Source of the DNA: Novosphingobium sp.
Lineage (GTDB): Bacteria > Pseudomonadota > Alphaproteobacteria > Sphingomonadales > Sphingomonadaceae
NCBI GenBank assembly: GCA_024236175.1
Contig: JACKKY010000004.1
Span: 74,501 to 138,500, forward strand
Length of the DNA: 64,000 bases
Reading direction: 5' to 3'
Made by a program: the position numbers and the translations under genes. Shown one piece after another: positions 45,921 through 55,709 of the stretch. The notes beneath the pieces were generated by a model. That model saw only the letters and a program-made list of their open reading frames with translations, was not told the DNA's origin and did not search any database. How positions within the stretch are numbered: position 1 is the stretch's first letter; every line of letters starts with the position of its first letter.

Positions 45921-46903
45921 AGGGGCGCACGATCGTCATCACGGGGGTGACTGGCAAAGCCGTCCTGCCGATCGCTGCGGAATTGGCCCGCGATAACGAG
46001 GTGTTCGGAACGTCTCGTTTCTCTCGGGCAGATGAGCGCGAGATCGTCGAAGCTTATGGCATCCGCCCCTGCCGCGCGGATCTTGCCGAGGGTGATTTTG
46101 CGAAGGTACCGAAGAACCCTGACCACCTGCTTCATTTCGCATGGCTGCGTAGTTCTGCCGACCGTCTGTCGGAAGCAATGCGGGTAAACGTCGAGGGAGC
46201 GGGGTTACTGCTAGATCATGTGCGGCCGGCTCGGTCCGCGCTCATAGTCTCGTCGAGTGCGGTCTATCGCGGCAATCCTGATCCGCTGCATCGCTACCGC
46301 GAGGACGATCCGCTCGGTGCAGGGCCTTCAATCGCCGCGGCTACCAGTGCGACATGCAAGATTGCGCTGGAATCGGTCTCCCGCATCGCTGCACGCACAC
46401 TCGGCATCCCCATGACGATTGCGCGTCTCAACACGGTGATGGGTCCGCCTCTTGCGTTTTACGGCAAGAAGCTGCGCGCCTTGCTGGACGGCGTGGAAAT
46501 CATTCTGCCGAACGAACGGGAAGCTCACAATCCGATTCATATCGAGGACATGGCCAGCCAGGTCGAGGCGTTGCTCGATGCGGCAGGCCGGAAAGAACCG
46601 CTAACCATCAACTGGAGCGGTGACGAGATCGTGGCGACGAGCGACGCTCTTGCGCGGATGGAAGCACGTACCGGCCGTGATGCAAACATCTGCGTGCGCC
46701 CGGCGCCGGGGCTTGCTGGCGGTACGGTAACCGATTGGAGACGCCGCCGCGCAATCACCGGTCCGTGCCAGGTGGAATTTACCTCCGCATTAGACAGGAT
46801 GCTGGACGAGATGGTCGATGGCGCTGCGCCGGCCAATCCACAAAGGAACTGGGAATATTCCACGGCCTTCCAGAACCGAATCTTCAGGGGAGCGACCGAC
46901 TGA
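45917..46903 (+). CDS. Extended SDR paralogue lacking the catalytic Tyr
   Basis: 328 residues. It aligns with the gene at 42439, but the nucleotide-binding turn reads TGVTGKAVL (third Gly missing) and the active-site Tyr position is Ser144 (ATSATCK, Lys148 kept). The codon is AGT. It is therefore unlikely to be a normal oxidoreductase; it may be a partner subunit, a binding protein, or an enzyme using other residues. Conserved INWSGDE near residue 230 mirrors INWGGDE in the paralogue. Overlaps the next gene (TGATG). Confidence 0.82.
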   Translation: MKGRTIVITGVTGKAVLPIAAELARDNEVFGTSRFSRADEREIVEAYGIRPCRADLAEGDFAKVPKNPDHLLHFAWLRSSADRLSEAMRVNVEGAGLLLDHVRPARSALIVSSSAVYRGNPDPLHRYREDDPLGAGPSIAAATSATCKIALESVSRIAARTLGIPMTIARLNTVMGPPLAFYGKKLRALLDGVEIILPNEREAHNPIHIEDMASQVEALLDAAGRKEPLTINWSGDEIVATSDALARMEARTGRDANICVRPAPGLAGGTVTDWRRRRAITGPCQVEFTSALDRMLDEMVDGAAPANPQRNWEYSTAFQNRIFRGATD

Positions 46904-47853
46904 TGCCGAAGCGCCAGGCTCGGGACATCGCCTCGGACCATGACCTCACGGGAAAGACCGTCGTATTGACGGGGGGATCTTCCGGCCTCGGTGCAGAGAC
47001 CGCAAAGTCACTGGCGGCGACGGGCGCTAATGTCATTGTCACCGCCCGCAATATGAAGGCCGGTCAAGACACCCTCGCCGAGATGGCTGCTTTGGGTTGC
47101 GGCGGGCATCTCCTCTTCCCGCTCGACCTATCGAGTGCGGAAGACGTCCATCGCTTCGCCGATGTCGTCCTCGACCAAGTCGATAGCGTCGACATCCTGA
47201 TTGCCAATGCAGGCGTGTCAGAAACGCAGCAACTGCGTGATGCAAATGGCTTCGACCTGCGCTTTTCCACTAATCACCTAGGGCACTTTCTACTGGCTCA
47301 CGCCTTGCTCGACGCAATGAGCCGGAACGGCTCGCGGATTGTCATGCTTGGTTCGTCCGGTCATAAAGGTCGCCCCGTAACCCTCGACGACCTGGCCTGG
47401 GAACGGCGCGAGATCGATAGCAGGGTCGCGTATGGCGAATCCAAGTCTCTAAATTCCCTTTTCGCCGTAGAGGCGACGCGCCGATGGCATGATCGGGGCA
47501 TTTTCGCCAACTGCGTCCTGCCGGGCTCTGTCATCACCGGATTGATGCGCAATCATTCCGAGGAGCGGCTGAAGGAGATGTACCGGATCGGCGGGGGTGA
47601 CGGACCGGATTCGGCATGGGGCACGCTTGGCGAGAGCGCTTCGACATGCGTCTGGGCCGCGCTCGCGCCGGAACTGGATCGGGTCGGCGCACTGGTTCTG
47701 GAGGATTGCGGGCCGTGCCGCGTGTCGGGGCCGGGAGTTCACCCCTGGCGCGGCTATGAACTGCATTCTACCGATAGCGAGACCGCGCGCCGCGCCTGGG
47801 ATGCGACCCTCGCTCTCGTGGAAAGCCACGCCATCCCAATTCGATCGGAATGA
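46903..47853 (+). CDS. SDR-family oxidoreductase 3, retinol-dehydrogenase/WWOX-like
   Basis: 316 residues from the ATG at 46903. TGGSSGLG at 23-30, TARN (Arg49, suggesting NADP), ANAG at 101-104, STNHLGHFLL, and Tyr177-Lys181 in AYGESK. The spacing and HLGHF motif are those of retinol-dehydrogenase-like SDRs that act on hydrophobic alcohols and steroids. Part of the overlapping gene run. Confidence 0.88.
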   Translation: MPKRQARDIASDHDLTGKTVVLTGGSSGLGAETAKSLAATGANVIVTARNMKAGQDTLAEMAALGCGGHLLFPLDLSSAEDVHRFADVVLDQVDSVDILIANAGVSETQQLRDANGFDLRFSTNHLGHFLLAHALLDAMSRNGSRIVMLGSSGHKGRPVTLDDLAWERREIDSRVAYGESKSLNSLFAVEATRRWHDRGIFANCVLPGSVITGLMRNHSEERLKEMYRIGGGDGPDSAWGTLGESASTCVWAALAPELDRVGALVLEDCGPCRVSGPGVHPWRGYELHSTDSETARRAWDATLALVESHAIPIRSE

Positions 47854-47908
47854 CTGGCACCAGCCGCCCCCAAACATTCTCAAAAGCGCCGCCGGGAAGG
47901 AACAAAGG

Positions 47909-48769
47909 ATGGAATCGGAATCTCGTCTGACCCCGCTGATGGGGTTGACCGCACTGGTAACCGGCTGCGGTCGACGCGACGGTATCGGCAGGGCGATTGC
48001 TCTGGAACTGGCCGGACAGGGCGCAGACGTCGCGATCACCGACCTTGAGACAGGCGCCGCACGCAACCTCGGTGAAAGTGAGGCGGATGAAGTGGAATGG
48101 CTGGGACTGGAATCGACCGCAGCGGAAATCGAAGCACTGGGCCGCCGCACTGTAGCGTTGACCGGTGACATCTCCAGCGAAGCAACGGCACGGAACCTTG
48201 TGGCCGAGGCAGTGGAACACCTCGGAAAGGTAGACATCATGGTTAATAACGCAGGCGCGCCGCACGGTGCCGATCGGGGGCCATCGTGGGAAATCCCGGT
48301 CGCGGCATTCGACAGCGTCATGGCTATCAACGCTCGGGGGACTTTCCTGATGTGCCGATTTGCAATGCAGCACATGCTCCGGCGGCTCCATGCCGGGGAA
48401 GAGCTCGCCGGCAGGATCGTCAACATCGCATCCGGCGCAGGAAAGCGCGGCTTCCCGGATCGCGCGGCCTATTGCGCGTCAAAGTTCGCGGTGATCGGCT
48501 TGACCCAGACCATGGCGCAGGAACTAGGCGACAAGAGCATTACCGTGAATGCGGTATGCCCCGGTGCTATCCAGACATCGCGCGCAACGGCGCGCAACGC
48601 TCGCGGCGATGCTCCGGATCCGGCCCGTCGCGGGATGATAGCACCGGCCGTGCCGCGTCCTGGCATGCCCGAAGAAATCGCGCGCACTGTTTCGTTTCTC
48701 GCCTCCCCCAACGCCGGCTATATTACCGGGCAATCGATCATGGTCGATGGTGGATTGCTGATGGTGTGA
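47909..48769 (+). CDS. SDR-family oxidoreductase 4
   Basis: 286 residues; GGAAGG and AAAGG precede the ATG at 47909. The nucleotide loop has an insertion (TGCGRRDGIG at 19-28), as in an SDR subgroup close to FabG-like and carveol-type enzymes. NNAG at 113-116; Ser175, Tyr188, Lys192. The C-terminal PNAGYITGQSIMVDGG is classical. Last gene of the nine-gene run; convergent with DUF2889. Confidence 0.9.
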   Translation: MESESRLTPLMGLTALVTGCGRRDGIGRAIALELAGQGADVAITDLETGAARNLGESEADEVEWLGLESTAAEIEALGRRTVALTGDISSEATARNLVAEAVEHLGKVDIMVNNAGAPHGADRGPSWEIPVAAFDSVMAINARGTFLMCRFAMQHMLRRLHAGEELAGRIVNIASGAGKRGFPDRAAYCASKFAVIGLTQTMAQELGDKSITVNAVCPGAIQTSRATARNARGDAPDPARRGMIAPAVPRPGMPEEIARTVSFLASPNAGYITGQSIMVDGGLLMV

Positions 48770-48796
48770 CTGAGAGCGCGCGGCCCGATCGTCGCG

Positions 48797-49579
48797 CTAT
48801 GGCCGGTCGCGCAACCGTGACAGCATGCCCTCACCGCCCTTCTCATAGTTTAGGGTGCTACCGAAATTGCGTTTGCCCGCATCGCGGTTTTCCTCGAGAA
48901 AGGTGAAACACACGCCGCTCTGACCGCGATCGCGTGCAGACGAAAAAAGGTCCGGATCGAGCGTGCGCCCCGCAGATACCATCACGGCCCGCCGCAGCAC
49001 AGAGGCTGCCTCCGCCTCGTCGATCGCCATTTTCTCGGTGCGTGCTCGAAACCCCTCGACCAACGGCTGCCCCGCCCATTCCCGCGGACCGGTGATCATG
49101 CGTTTCTCGATCTGCCAGCGCATTACTTCCTCGCCATCGCGCAGAAGCCACGCGTCTCCGGCGCCAAGCAATCGGCGCATACCCGCTTCCCAAGCAATGA
49201 TATCCCGATCGGGGATCACCGCTTCATAACGCCGGTGGCTTCGCCCGGCAGCTGCGTGAGCCATGGCGAGGCCGGCGAGATCGAACATGTGGGTGCACTG
49301 TTCGCGCATGGGCACCATTGCGCCGATTTCCGTACAGCGTGGGACCAGTTCGCGGCCGACCATGCCTTGCAGGTTTGTACCGGCCAGAGAGCATGTCGTG
49401 AACGGATACCGTTCACTTTCCACCCGAACCGCAGTGATCGTTCTGCCGTCGTGCTCGATTGTCACCCCGAAATGATGGAAGTCATCCTCCAGCCATCCGA
49501 CCACCGCGCCATCGTCTTCGCGGCGAAGATCGATAAGGCGGCGAAAGCACCCTCCGGTCCTGGGGTAGGCATCACCCAT
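48797..49579 (-). CDS. DUF2889 family protein
   Basis: 260 residues. RRLIDLRREDDGAVVGWLEDDFHHF, HDGRTITAV, RYPFTTCSLA and EQCTHMFDLAGLAMAHA (split here) are the family landmarks, with conserved Cys, His and Asp residues that may form a metal or catalytic site. DUF2889 genes recur in aromatic and terpenoid degradation clusters, but no activity is established to my knowledge. Divergent from the MmgE/PrpD gene. Confidence 0.82.
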   Translation of the reverse strand: MGDAYPRTGGCFRRLIDLRREDDGAVVGWLEDDFHHFGVTIEHDGRTITAVRVESERYPFTTCSLAGTNLQGMVGRELVPRCTEIGAMVPMREQCTHMFDLAGLAMAHAAAGRSHRRYEAVIPDRDIIAWEAGMRRLLGAGDAWLLRDGEEVMRWQIEKRMITGPREWAGQPLVEGFRARTEKMAIDEAEAASVLRRAVMVSAGRTLDPDLFSSARDRGQSGVCFTFLEENRDAGKRNFGSTLNYEKGGEGMLSRLRDRP

Positions 49580-49808
49580 ACTGCGTCGTTCCTTTCGCCA
49601 CGCGTGTTTGCGTCACCTTCCGGACCGGTCAAGGCCGGGCCCTCGCCTGGACGGACTCGTTGCATCCCGGATTGGCGGATTTCCGTGAGATTATGGATCG
49701 ACAACGCATAAAACGGCCGCACACATCAGGCAGCAGCCCAGCGAATGGGCTAAGACGCACCGGTAAATTTTGGTTCGGGCTCAGAACCCCGCGATTGGAG
49801 GAACGATC

Positions 49809-51188
49809 TTGGCGCATTCGGCATCGACACCCGTCGCTCTCGCAGACACCTTGGCGGGACGCCAGGCGCAGTGGATCGCGGATCTCAGCTACGACAACAT
49901 TCCCGAGGACGTGCGCGAGCGCGCCAAGCTGTTGCTGCTGGATTTCCTAGGCGTTGCGCGGCGCGGCGCCTCCTTGCCGCAGGTTGCGCCGGCGCGGGCG
50001 TTGCTGGCCGATCTTGACACAGCGCCGCAGTCGTCTGTCGTCGGCGGCGGCAAGGCCACCGCAGCCTATGCCGCCTTTGCCAACGGCACGTCGGGGCACG
50101 CGCTGGAGTATGACGATGCTCACTGGCATTGTGGTCACCCCGGGGTCTGCGTGATCCCAGCCGTGCTCGCTTTGGCGGAAAGGGAGGACATAACCGGCCG
50201 GGATATCGTAACCGCTATCGTCGCGGGCTATCAATCGATGGTCTGGTCGATGGGACCGCTAAACCGCCGTACGCTCGACATCGGCTGGCACGGCATGAAA
50301 GTCGGCGGCGTATTCGGCGCAGCCGCGGCGGCATCGAGAGCACTCGGCCTCGACGCGCTCGAGACGGCCAATGCGCTAGCGATAGCCGGCAGTGACGCTT
50401 CCGGCACGATGGAATACGACCAGTCGGGCGGCGAGGTGAAGCGATTCCATGCAGGCATGGCCTCAAGAGCGGGACTGGAAGCTGCCGTACTCGCCCGTGC
50501 CGGCCTGACCGGCCCGCTGACAATCTTCGAAGGGCTGCGTGGCATCCACCGGCTTTTCGCAGAAGGCACCCCCGGCCCCGTCGAGCCGTTCTGGGACGGA
50601 CGCTGGCACATCATGGAAACGTTCGTGAAGCTCTATCCGATGGTCGGCACCACACATGCGGCGCTCGATGCCTTGGGCATGGTGCTCGATCGTCGCCCCG
50701 CCACCGCGGAAGAGATCGCCGAAATTGAAATAGGTCTGGTCGACTGGGCGGTTCCGCATGGCGCTGCCATATTCCATCCGCACGACATGCTTAGCGCGCA
50801 ATTCAGCCTTGCATTCGGCTGCGCACTTCGCGTGATCCGTGGGCAAGTCGCGATAATGGATTTGGCGGATCCAGAGGTTCGTGCTGACCCGGCGCTCAAT
50901 GCGCTGGCGGACAAGGTCAAGCCGGTCGCGATCCCGGTGCCGGAGGGCGCCGAAGAGTTGTTCGGGAAGGCAAACGTGCTTTTCACCAATGGAGCGCAAG
51001 AGAGTGCGGTGCAATTGGCACCGCGCGGGCATCCCGCGAATCCGCCAACGATCGAGGACATCAAGGCAAAGTTTCGCGAGGTCGTGTCGGGACTTCTCGA
51101 CGAGGAAACCATCGGGCGCGTGATAGCGGCGGTGGAAAACCTGGAGGATTACGCGGCGCCGGGTCAACTTGTGGCCATGCTGGATTAA
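49809..51188 (+). CDS. MmgE/PrpD family protein
   Basis: 459 residues from the TTG at 49809, preferred because GGAGG stands seven bases before it; the open frame begins at 49770. N-terminal helical domain with VRERAKLLLLDFLGVARRG, GHALEYDDAHW carrying the putative active-site His/Asp region, and HGMKVGGVFGAAAAASRALGL, all family-typical. Members include 2-methylcitrate dehydratase and cis-aconitate (itaconate) decarboxylase. In catabolic islands they are thought to hydrate, dehydrate or decarboxylate other acids; the substrate here is unknown. Confidence 0.88.
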   Translation: MAHSASTPVALADTLAGRQAQWIADLSYDNIPEDVRERAKLLLLDFLGVARRGASLPQVAPARALLADLDTAPQSSVVGGGKATAAYAAFANGTSGHALEYDDAHWHCGHPGVCVIPAVLALAEREDITGRDIVTAIVAGYQSMVWSMGPLNRRTLDIGWHGMKVGGVFGAAAAASRALGLDALETANALAIAGSDASGTMEYDQSGGEVKRFHAGMASRAGLEAAVLARAGLTGPLTIFEGLRGIHRLFAEGTPGPVEPFWDGRWHIMETFVKLYPMVGTTHAALDALGMVLDRRPATAEEIAEIEIGLVDWAVPHGAAIFHPHDMLSAQFSLAFGCALRVIRGQVAIMDLADPEVRADPALNALADKVKPVAIPVPEGAEELFGKANVLFTNGAQESAVQLAPRGHPANPPTIEDIKAKFREVVSGLLDEETIGRVIAAVENLEDYAAPGQLVAMLD

Positions 51189-51224
51189 ACTCGGTCAGAG
51201 TTTCGGCTTTGCGAGGAGTCAAAA

Positions 51225-51974
51225 ATGCGTTTCAAGAACAAGGTAGCAATCGTTACCGGGGCTGGGCAAGGCATCGGCGCGCAATATGCCAAGGCGTTCG
51301 CCTCTGAGGGAGCGGCGGTTTGCATCGCCGAGATCAACGCCGGCAATGCCGCGCGTATTGCCGAGGAAATCCGATCCAGCGGTGGCCAGGTGATCCATAC
51401 CGAAACCGACGTTTCGTCGGAAGACAGCTGCGCCAAATGCGTCGATGCGACCGTGGAAGCCTTTGGCGGCCTCGATATCCTCATCAACAATGCCGCGATC
51501 TTCGCGGGCATGCGGCGCGAACCCTGGATGGAGATAGAACTCGCTTATTACCGCCGGTTTATGGCGGTGAATTTCGAAAGCGTGCTGCTCATGACCCGAG
51601 CCGCATTCCCCGCGCTGGTGTCGCGTGGCGGTGGCGCGATCGTAAATCAGTCATCCACCGCTGCCTACTATGCCGGCAACTACTATGGCTTGGCAAAATT
51701 GGGCGTAAACGGTCTGACCATCGCGCTGGCCAAGGAACTGGGGCCGCAGAAAATTCGCGTCAACGGTATCGCGCCAGGGCCGACGGATACTGAAGCAACC
51801 CGTACGTCGGTGCCGGCCGAACGGCTCCAGGGCATCGTCGATGCGTTGCCGCTGCGCCGGATGGGAGAAACTCAAGATATCGTCAATACGGTTCTCTTTC
51901 TTTGTTCTGATCAGGCCTCGTGGGTGACGGGCCAGACATGGTCGGTCGATGGTGGCCAGGCAATGCGGCCCTAG
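51225..51974 (+). CDS. SDR-family oxidoreductase 5
   Basis: 249 residues, GAGGAG upstream of the ATG. TGAGQGIG at 11-18, NNAA at 88-91, Ser144, Tyr154 and Lys158 with YGLAK, and the C-terminal ASWVTGQTWSVDGG. It is close in design to SDR 1 at 40407 (same motif positions). Follows the MmgE/PrpD gene by 36 bp. Confidence 0.9.
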   Translation: MRFKNKVAIVTGAGQGIGAQYAKAFASEGAAVCIAEINAGNAARIAEEIRSSGGQVIHTETDVSSEDSCAKCVDATVEAFGGLDILINNAAIFAGMRREPWMEIELAYYRRFMAVNFESVLLMTRAAFPALVSRGGGAIVNQSSTAAYYAGNYYGLAKLGVNGLTIALAKELGPQKIRVNGIAPGPTDTEATRTSVPAERLQGIVDALPLRRMGETQDIVNTVLFLCSDQASWVTGQTWSVDGGQAMRP

Positions 51975-51991
51975 GCCGGCAAAGTAGGCCG

Positions 51992-52807
51992 TCATTCATC
52001 TCCGCAATGCGCACTCGCGTTGAGAACCGCGCGCCGGGTCATCACTTCCACCAGATGCGCACGATAGGGTTCATCGCCATGGATATCGCTGTTCATCTGT
52101 GACGGATCGGCGTGGAGCCCATCGAGCGCATTGACAGCAAAATTCTCTGTGAGGGCGTCTTCTGCCTCGATCCAGCGATAGGCGCCCTGTCGGCCGGCAC
52201 CCGTCACGCCAACACGCACAAGGTCTCCAAAACGCGCCACAAATATGCCGGCAAGCGCAAATCGGGAGGCCGGGTGACGGAACTTTTTATAGGCGGCGGC
52301 GTCCGGCACCGGAAACTCCGCGCCAGTGACCAATGCCCCCTCGCCCAGCGCCGTTTCGAACACTCCCTGGAAAAAATCGTCCGCCTCGATATCGCCGCCG
52401 GTCGTGTTGATCGTCGCCCCTAGCGCAAGGCAGGCCGCGGGATAGCACGCCGCCGGATCAGCATTGGCGATGGATCCGCCCATGGTGCCGCGGGCTCGAA
52501 CCATAGGATCCCCGATGCCGCCTGCCAGCCCGGCCAGTGCGGGAATAGCCGACTGCACCTTGGGCGAGGCAGCCACCTCCGCATGCCTGGCCATAGCGCC
52601 GATGGAAACTATATCGTGCGCCACTTCGATCCCCCTCAACTCATCGAGGTCGCGCAGGTCGATGATGTTGTCCGCCTTTGCGAAACGCAGCTTCATCATC
52701 GGGATCAACGACTGGCCACCGGCGAGAAACCGGGCATCCTCCAGCACGCTGCCGAGCTTCAGCGTTTCCTCAACGGTTTCCGCGCGATGATATTCGAAGG
52801 AGTACAT
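51992..52807 (-). CDS. Molybdenum hydroxylase FAD subunit (CoxM-like)
   Basis: 271 residues. FAD motifs AGGQSLIPM near residues 32-40 and TMGGSIANADPA near 108-119 are those of the CoxM/xanthine dehydrogenase medium subunit. Third gene of the L-S-M operon on the minus strand, 14 bp after the small subunit. It passes electrons from the iron-sulfur subunit to the electron acceptor. Confidence 0.93.
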   Translation of the reverse strand: MYSFEYHRAETVEETLKLGSVLEDARFLAGGQSLIPMMKLRFAKADNIIDLRDLDELRGIEVAHDIVSIGAMARHAEVAASPKVQSAIPALAGLAGGIGDPMVRARGTMGGSIANADPAACYPAACLALGATINTTGGDIEADDFFQGVFETALGEGALVTGAEFPVPDAAAYKKFRHPASRFALAGIFVARFGDLVRVGVTGAGRQGAYRWIEAEDALTENFAVNALDGLHADPSQMNSDIHGDEPYRAHLVEVMTRRAVLNASAHCGDE

Positions 52808-52821
52808 ACCGATCCCCTGCC

Positions 52822-53328
52822 CTACTCGGCGCCGTTATCCGGCGAAGTTTTTTGCTTCGAGGTCATCGCCTCGGCACCGGCCCGGATCGATTTCATGATA
52901 TTGTGGTAGCCGGTGCAGCGGCAGATATTGCCTTCCAGCTCCTCGCGCAGCGCCGTGTCGTCGAAACCGCTGCCGAGCCTTTCGACAATCTTGATTGCGG
53001 ACATCACGAAGCCCGGTGTGCAAAAACCGCACTGCAACCCGTGGTTCGCGCGGAAAGCTTCCTGCATCGGATGCAAGGTGTCGCCGGAGGCCAATCCCTC
53101 GATGGTCGTCACATCGCTGCCTTCGCATGTCATTGCCAGCGTCGTACAACTCTTGACCGCAGAACCGTCGAGATGAACGGTACAGGCACCGCATTGGGTT
53201 GTGTCACAGCCGACATGCGTACCAGTGAGACGCAGGCTGTCACGCAGGAAATGAACCAGCAACGTGTTGGCTGGCACATCTCGCGTCACACTGGCACCGT
53301 TCACGGTCATGGTGAGTGTATTAGTCAT
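52822..53328 (-). CDS. Molybdenum hydroxylase [2Fe-2S] subunit (CoxS-like)
   Basis: 168 residues. N-terminal plant-type cluster motif GCDTTQCGACTVHLDG with a later Cys in KSC, and the C-terminal helical cluster motif CGFCTPGFVMS with ICRCTGYHNI. These are the eight cysteines of the xanthine-oxidase-family small subunit. Lies 23 bp after the large-subunit gene. Confidence 0.95.
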   Translation of the reverse strand: MTNTLTMTVNGASVTRDVPANTLLVHFLRDSLRLTGTHVGCDTTQCGACTVHLDGSAVKSCTTLAMTCEGSDVTTIEGLASGDTLHPMQEAFRANHGLQCGFCTPGFVMSAIKIVERLGSGFDDTALREELEGNICRCTGYHNIMKSIRAGAEAMTSKQKTSPDNGAE

Positions 53329-53351
53329 CGTTAACCTCAGCTGGTCCTGTT

Positions 53352-55709
53352 TCAGGCGGTCTCATGCGCCGCCTTGTGGAGAGCTTCGATACCTCCCGCG
53401 TGCTGGATTGCCTGCCACACGCGCCACGGCGTTGCGGGCATGTCGAAGTGGCGGATCCCAAGCGGCTGCAAGGCATTGCAAACCGCATTGAGGCCGGCTG
53501 GCATCGCACCCACAGTGCCACTCTCGCCCGCACCCTTAATTCCCAGAGGGTTGTTGGGAGACGGCACGTTGTTGCTGATTGTCGTGATCTGCGGCATGTC
53601 GAGAGCGCGCGGCATCTGGTAATCCATGAAGCTGCCGGTCAGCAGCTGACCTTCCTCATCGTACTCGATGAACTCGCCCATGGCCTGTCCCAGACCCTGG
53701 ACCACGCCGCCATGCATCTGGCCGGCGACGATCATGGGATTGATCGACCGCCCGACATCCTCGCATACCCAATATCCCAGAATTTCGCTTCGCCCGGTCT
53801 CCGGATCGATTTCAACCTCGCAGATGTGGCAGCCATTGGGAAATGTGGGCCCCTTAGGCCGGAACATCTGCTTGTGGGAAAGGCCGCCTTCCATCCCTTG
53901 CGGCAAACCCATCGGCTGATGCGCAAGGGCGGCCACTTCAGCCAGCGTTGCGGTCCTGTTGGTGCTGCGTGCGGTGAATGTGCCATCAACGAAATCGATC
54001 TCTTCTGCGCTGGTATCGAGCATGATCGCAGCGATCACTTTCCCCTTTTCGATGATCTTTTCCGAGATTGCCTTGAACAAAGCGCCGCCGACCGCCGCCG
54101 CACGAGAACCGGCGCTGCCGAACCCAAAGGGCTGGACGTCCGTGTCGCTATCGCGGTACTTGATGCGGTCGGGCGGCACTCCAAGGAACTCGGAAACCAG
54201 CTGACGCATGGTGGTTTCCTGCCCCTGACCGTGGTTGTGAAAGCCGGTACTGATCGTCACCGAACCATCGGCCTCGACATCGATGGCCCCCATCTCATCG
54301 TTCATGCCCGCAGCGATCTCGACGATGTGCCCCATGCCGATGCCGCGCAACTTGCCACGGCGCAGCGATTCCAACCGCCTTTCCTCGAAATTGGCCCATC
54401 CCGCCGCTTCCTCGGCCTTAGTCTGGCTAACCGGATAATTGCCGCTGTCGTAGGTGAACTGGAAGCCGGTATCGTAGGGCATCTGGTCAGGCCCTATCAG
54501 GTTGCGGCGGCGCAGTTCGGCCGGATCCATGCGGAGATCGAAAGCCGCCGCATCTATCGCGCGCTCAAGGACGGTGATCGCTTCGGGCCGACCCGCGCCG
54601 CGATAAGGGCCTATCGGGACAGTGTGAGTGAAATACGAGCGCACCTCGGCATAGATTGCCGGGGTCGTATAGACGCCCGAAAGGTGCCCGATATTGCCCT
54701 GTGCGCAGTGCAACCCGGCAAGGCTAAGATAGGCGCCAAGATTGGCGCGAGCAAAAAATCGCAAGGCAAGGATCCTGGCGCCGCTATCGAGCGCCAGTTC
54801 GCAACGGGAAGTATGATCGCGCGAATGGCAGTCCGACAGGAATGCTTCGGATCGCTCGGAAGTCCAACGGACCGGCCGCCGCACCTTTCGCGCCGCCCAC
54901 AGCACCAACGCAGGTTCAGGATGCGGGACACCCTTCATCCCGAAGCCGCCGCCGACGTCAAATGCCCTGACCCTGATCTTGTTGGGCGGAATCTTGAACA
55001 CACATTCAGCGAGCTGGGCGCGCAACATGTGAGGACTCTGCATGCCGCCCGTGAGTTCATAACGCTCTTCGGCTTCGTTCCATTCCCCAAGCGCCGTGCG
55101 CGATTCCATCGGATTTGCCGATACCCGGCTGATCCGGACTTCCACTGAATGGGTGCTCGCGGCTTTCTCAAAGGCGGCGTCGACCACACCCTTGTCACCG
55201 AATGTCGCCAAAGCGTCGAGATTGTCGGGACATTCGTTCCAGACAAGGGGCGCACCTGGCGCATCGGCATCGGCAAGGGAGGCAACTGCCGGCAACGGCT
55301 CGTAATCGACGATGATGGCCTCTGCCGCATCCTTGGCCTGCTCCAAAGTGTCGGCAACAACGATCGCGACCGGCTGACCGGCGTAGCGCGCCTTACCATG
55401 CGCGATTATCGCAAACGGCGGCGTGAAATTCGGCCCTCCACCCGGCGCGGTGCTGGGCACCATCGAGGGAAAGCCGCCAAGATCATCCGCAGCGGCATCC
55501 TCTCCGGTCAAGATGGTATGCACGCCCGGCATGGCACGTGCCGCCCGGAAGTCGATCCCACCGATCTCGGCATGAGCGTGTGGCGAACGCAGAACATACA
55601 TCTGGACGGAGCGTGGCGGCGCAATGTCATCTGTGAAACGGCCAAGCCCACGCAGCAGTCGCGCATCCTCTACCCGTGCAAGGGATTGGCCGATACCGAA
55701 TTTGATCAT
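53352..55709 (-). CDS. Molybdenum hydroxylase catalytic subunit (CoxL-like, form II motif)
   Basis: 785 residues from the ATG at 55709. The active-site loop reads PYRGAGR at 368-374, the form II (AYRGAGR-type) signature; the form I CO dehydrogenase motif with Cys is absent. FDVGGGFGMKG, GQGQETTMRQL and KGAGESG with catalytic Glu729 complete the Moco site. Form II enzymes hydroxylate N-heterocycles, aldehydes and similar C-H bonds with water as oxygen source. A CO-oxidation role is not supported. A longer upstream frame is rejected. Confidence 0.92.
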   Translation of the reverse strand: MIKFGIGQSLARVEDARLLRGLGRFTDDIAPPRSVQMYVLRSPHAHAEIGGIDFRAARAMPGVHTILTGEDAAADDLGGFPSMVPSTAPGGGPNFTPPFAIIAHGKARYAGQPVAIVVADTLEQAKDAAEAIIVDYEPLPAVASLADADAPGAPLVWNECPDNLDALATFGDKGVVDAAFEKAASTHSVEVRISRVSANPMESRTALGEWNEAEERYELTGGMQSPHMLRAQLAECVFKIPPNKIRVRAFDVGGGFGMKGVPHPEPALVLWAARKVRRPVRWTSERSEAFLSDCHSRDHTSRCELALDSGARILALRFFARANLGAYLSLAGLHCAQGNIGHLSGVYTTPAIYAEVRSYFTHTVPIGPYRGAGRPEAITVLERAIDAAAFDLRMDPAELRRRNLIGPDQMPYDTGFQFTYDSGNYPVSQTKAEEAAGWANFEERRLESLRRGKLRGIGMGHIVEIAAGMNDEMGAIDVEADGSVTISTGFHNHGQGQETTMRQLVSEFLGVPPDRIKYRDSDTDVQPFGFGSAGSRAAAVGGALFKAISEKIIEKGKVIAAIMLDTSAEEIDFVDGTFTARSTNRTATLAEVAALAHQPMGLPQGMEGGLSHKQMFRPKGPTFPNGCHICEVEIDPETGRSEILGYWVCEDVGRSINPMIVAGQMHGGVVQGLGQAMGEFIEYDEEGQLLTGSFMDYQMPRALDMPQITTISNNVPSPNNPLGIKGAGESGTVGAMPAGLNAVCNALQPLGIRHFDMPATPWRVWQAIQHAGGIEALHKAAHETA

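Noticed and set aside
53364..55148. 594-codon plus-strand open frame opposite the molybdenum hydroxylase large subunit
   Set aside because: The minus strand carries all CoxL motifs; the plus frame has shadow composition rich in His, Arg and Asp and no ribosome site.
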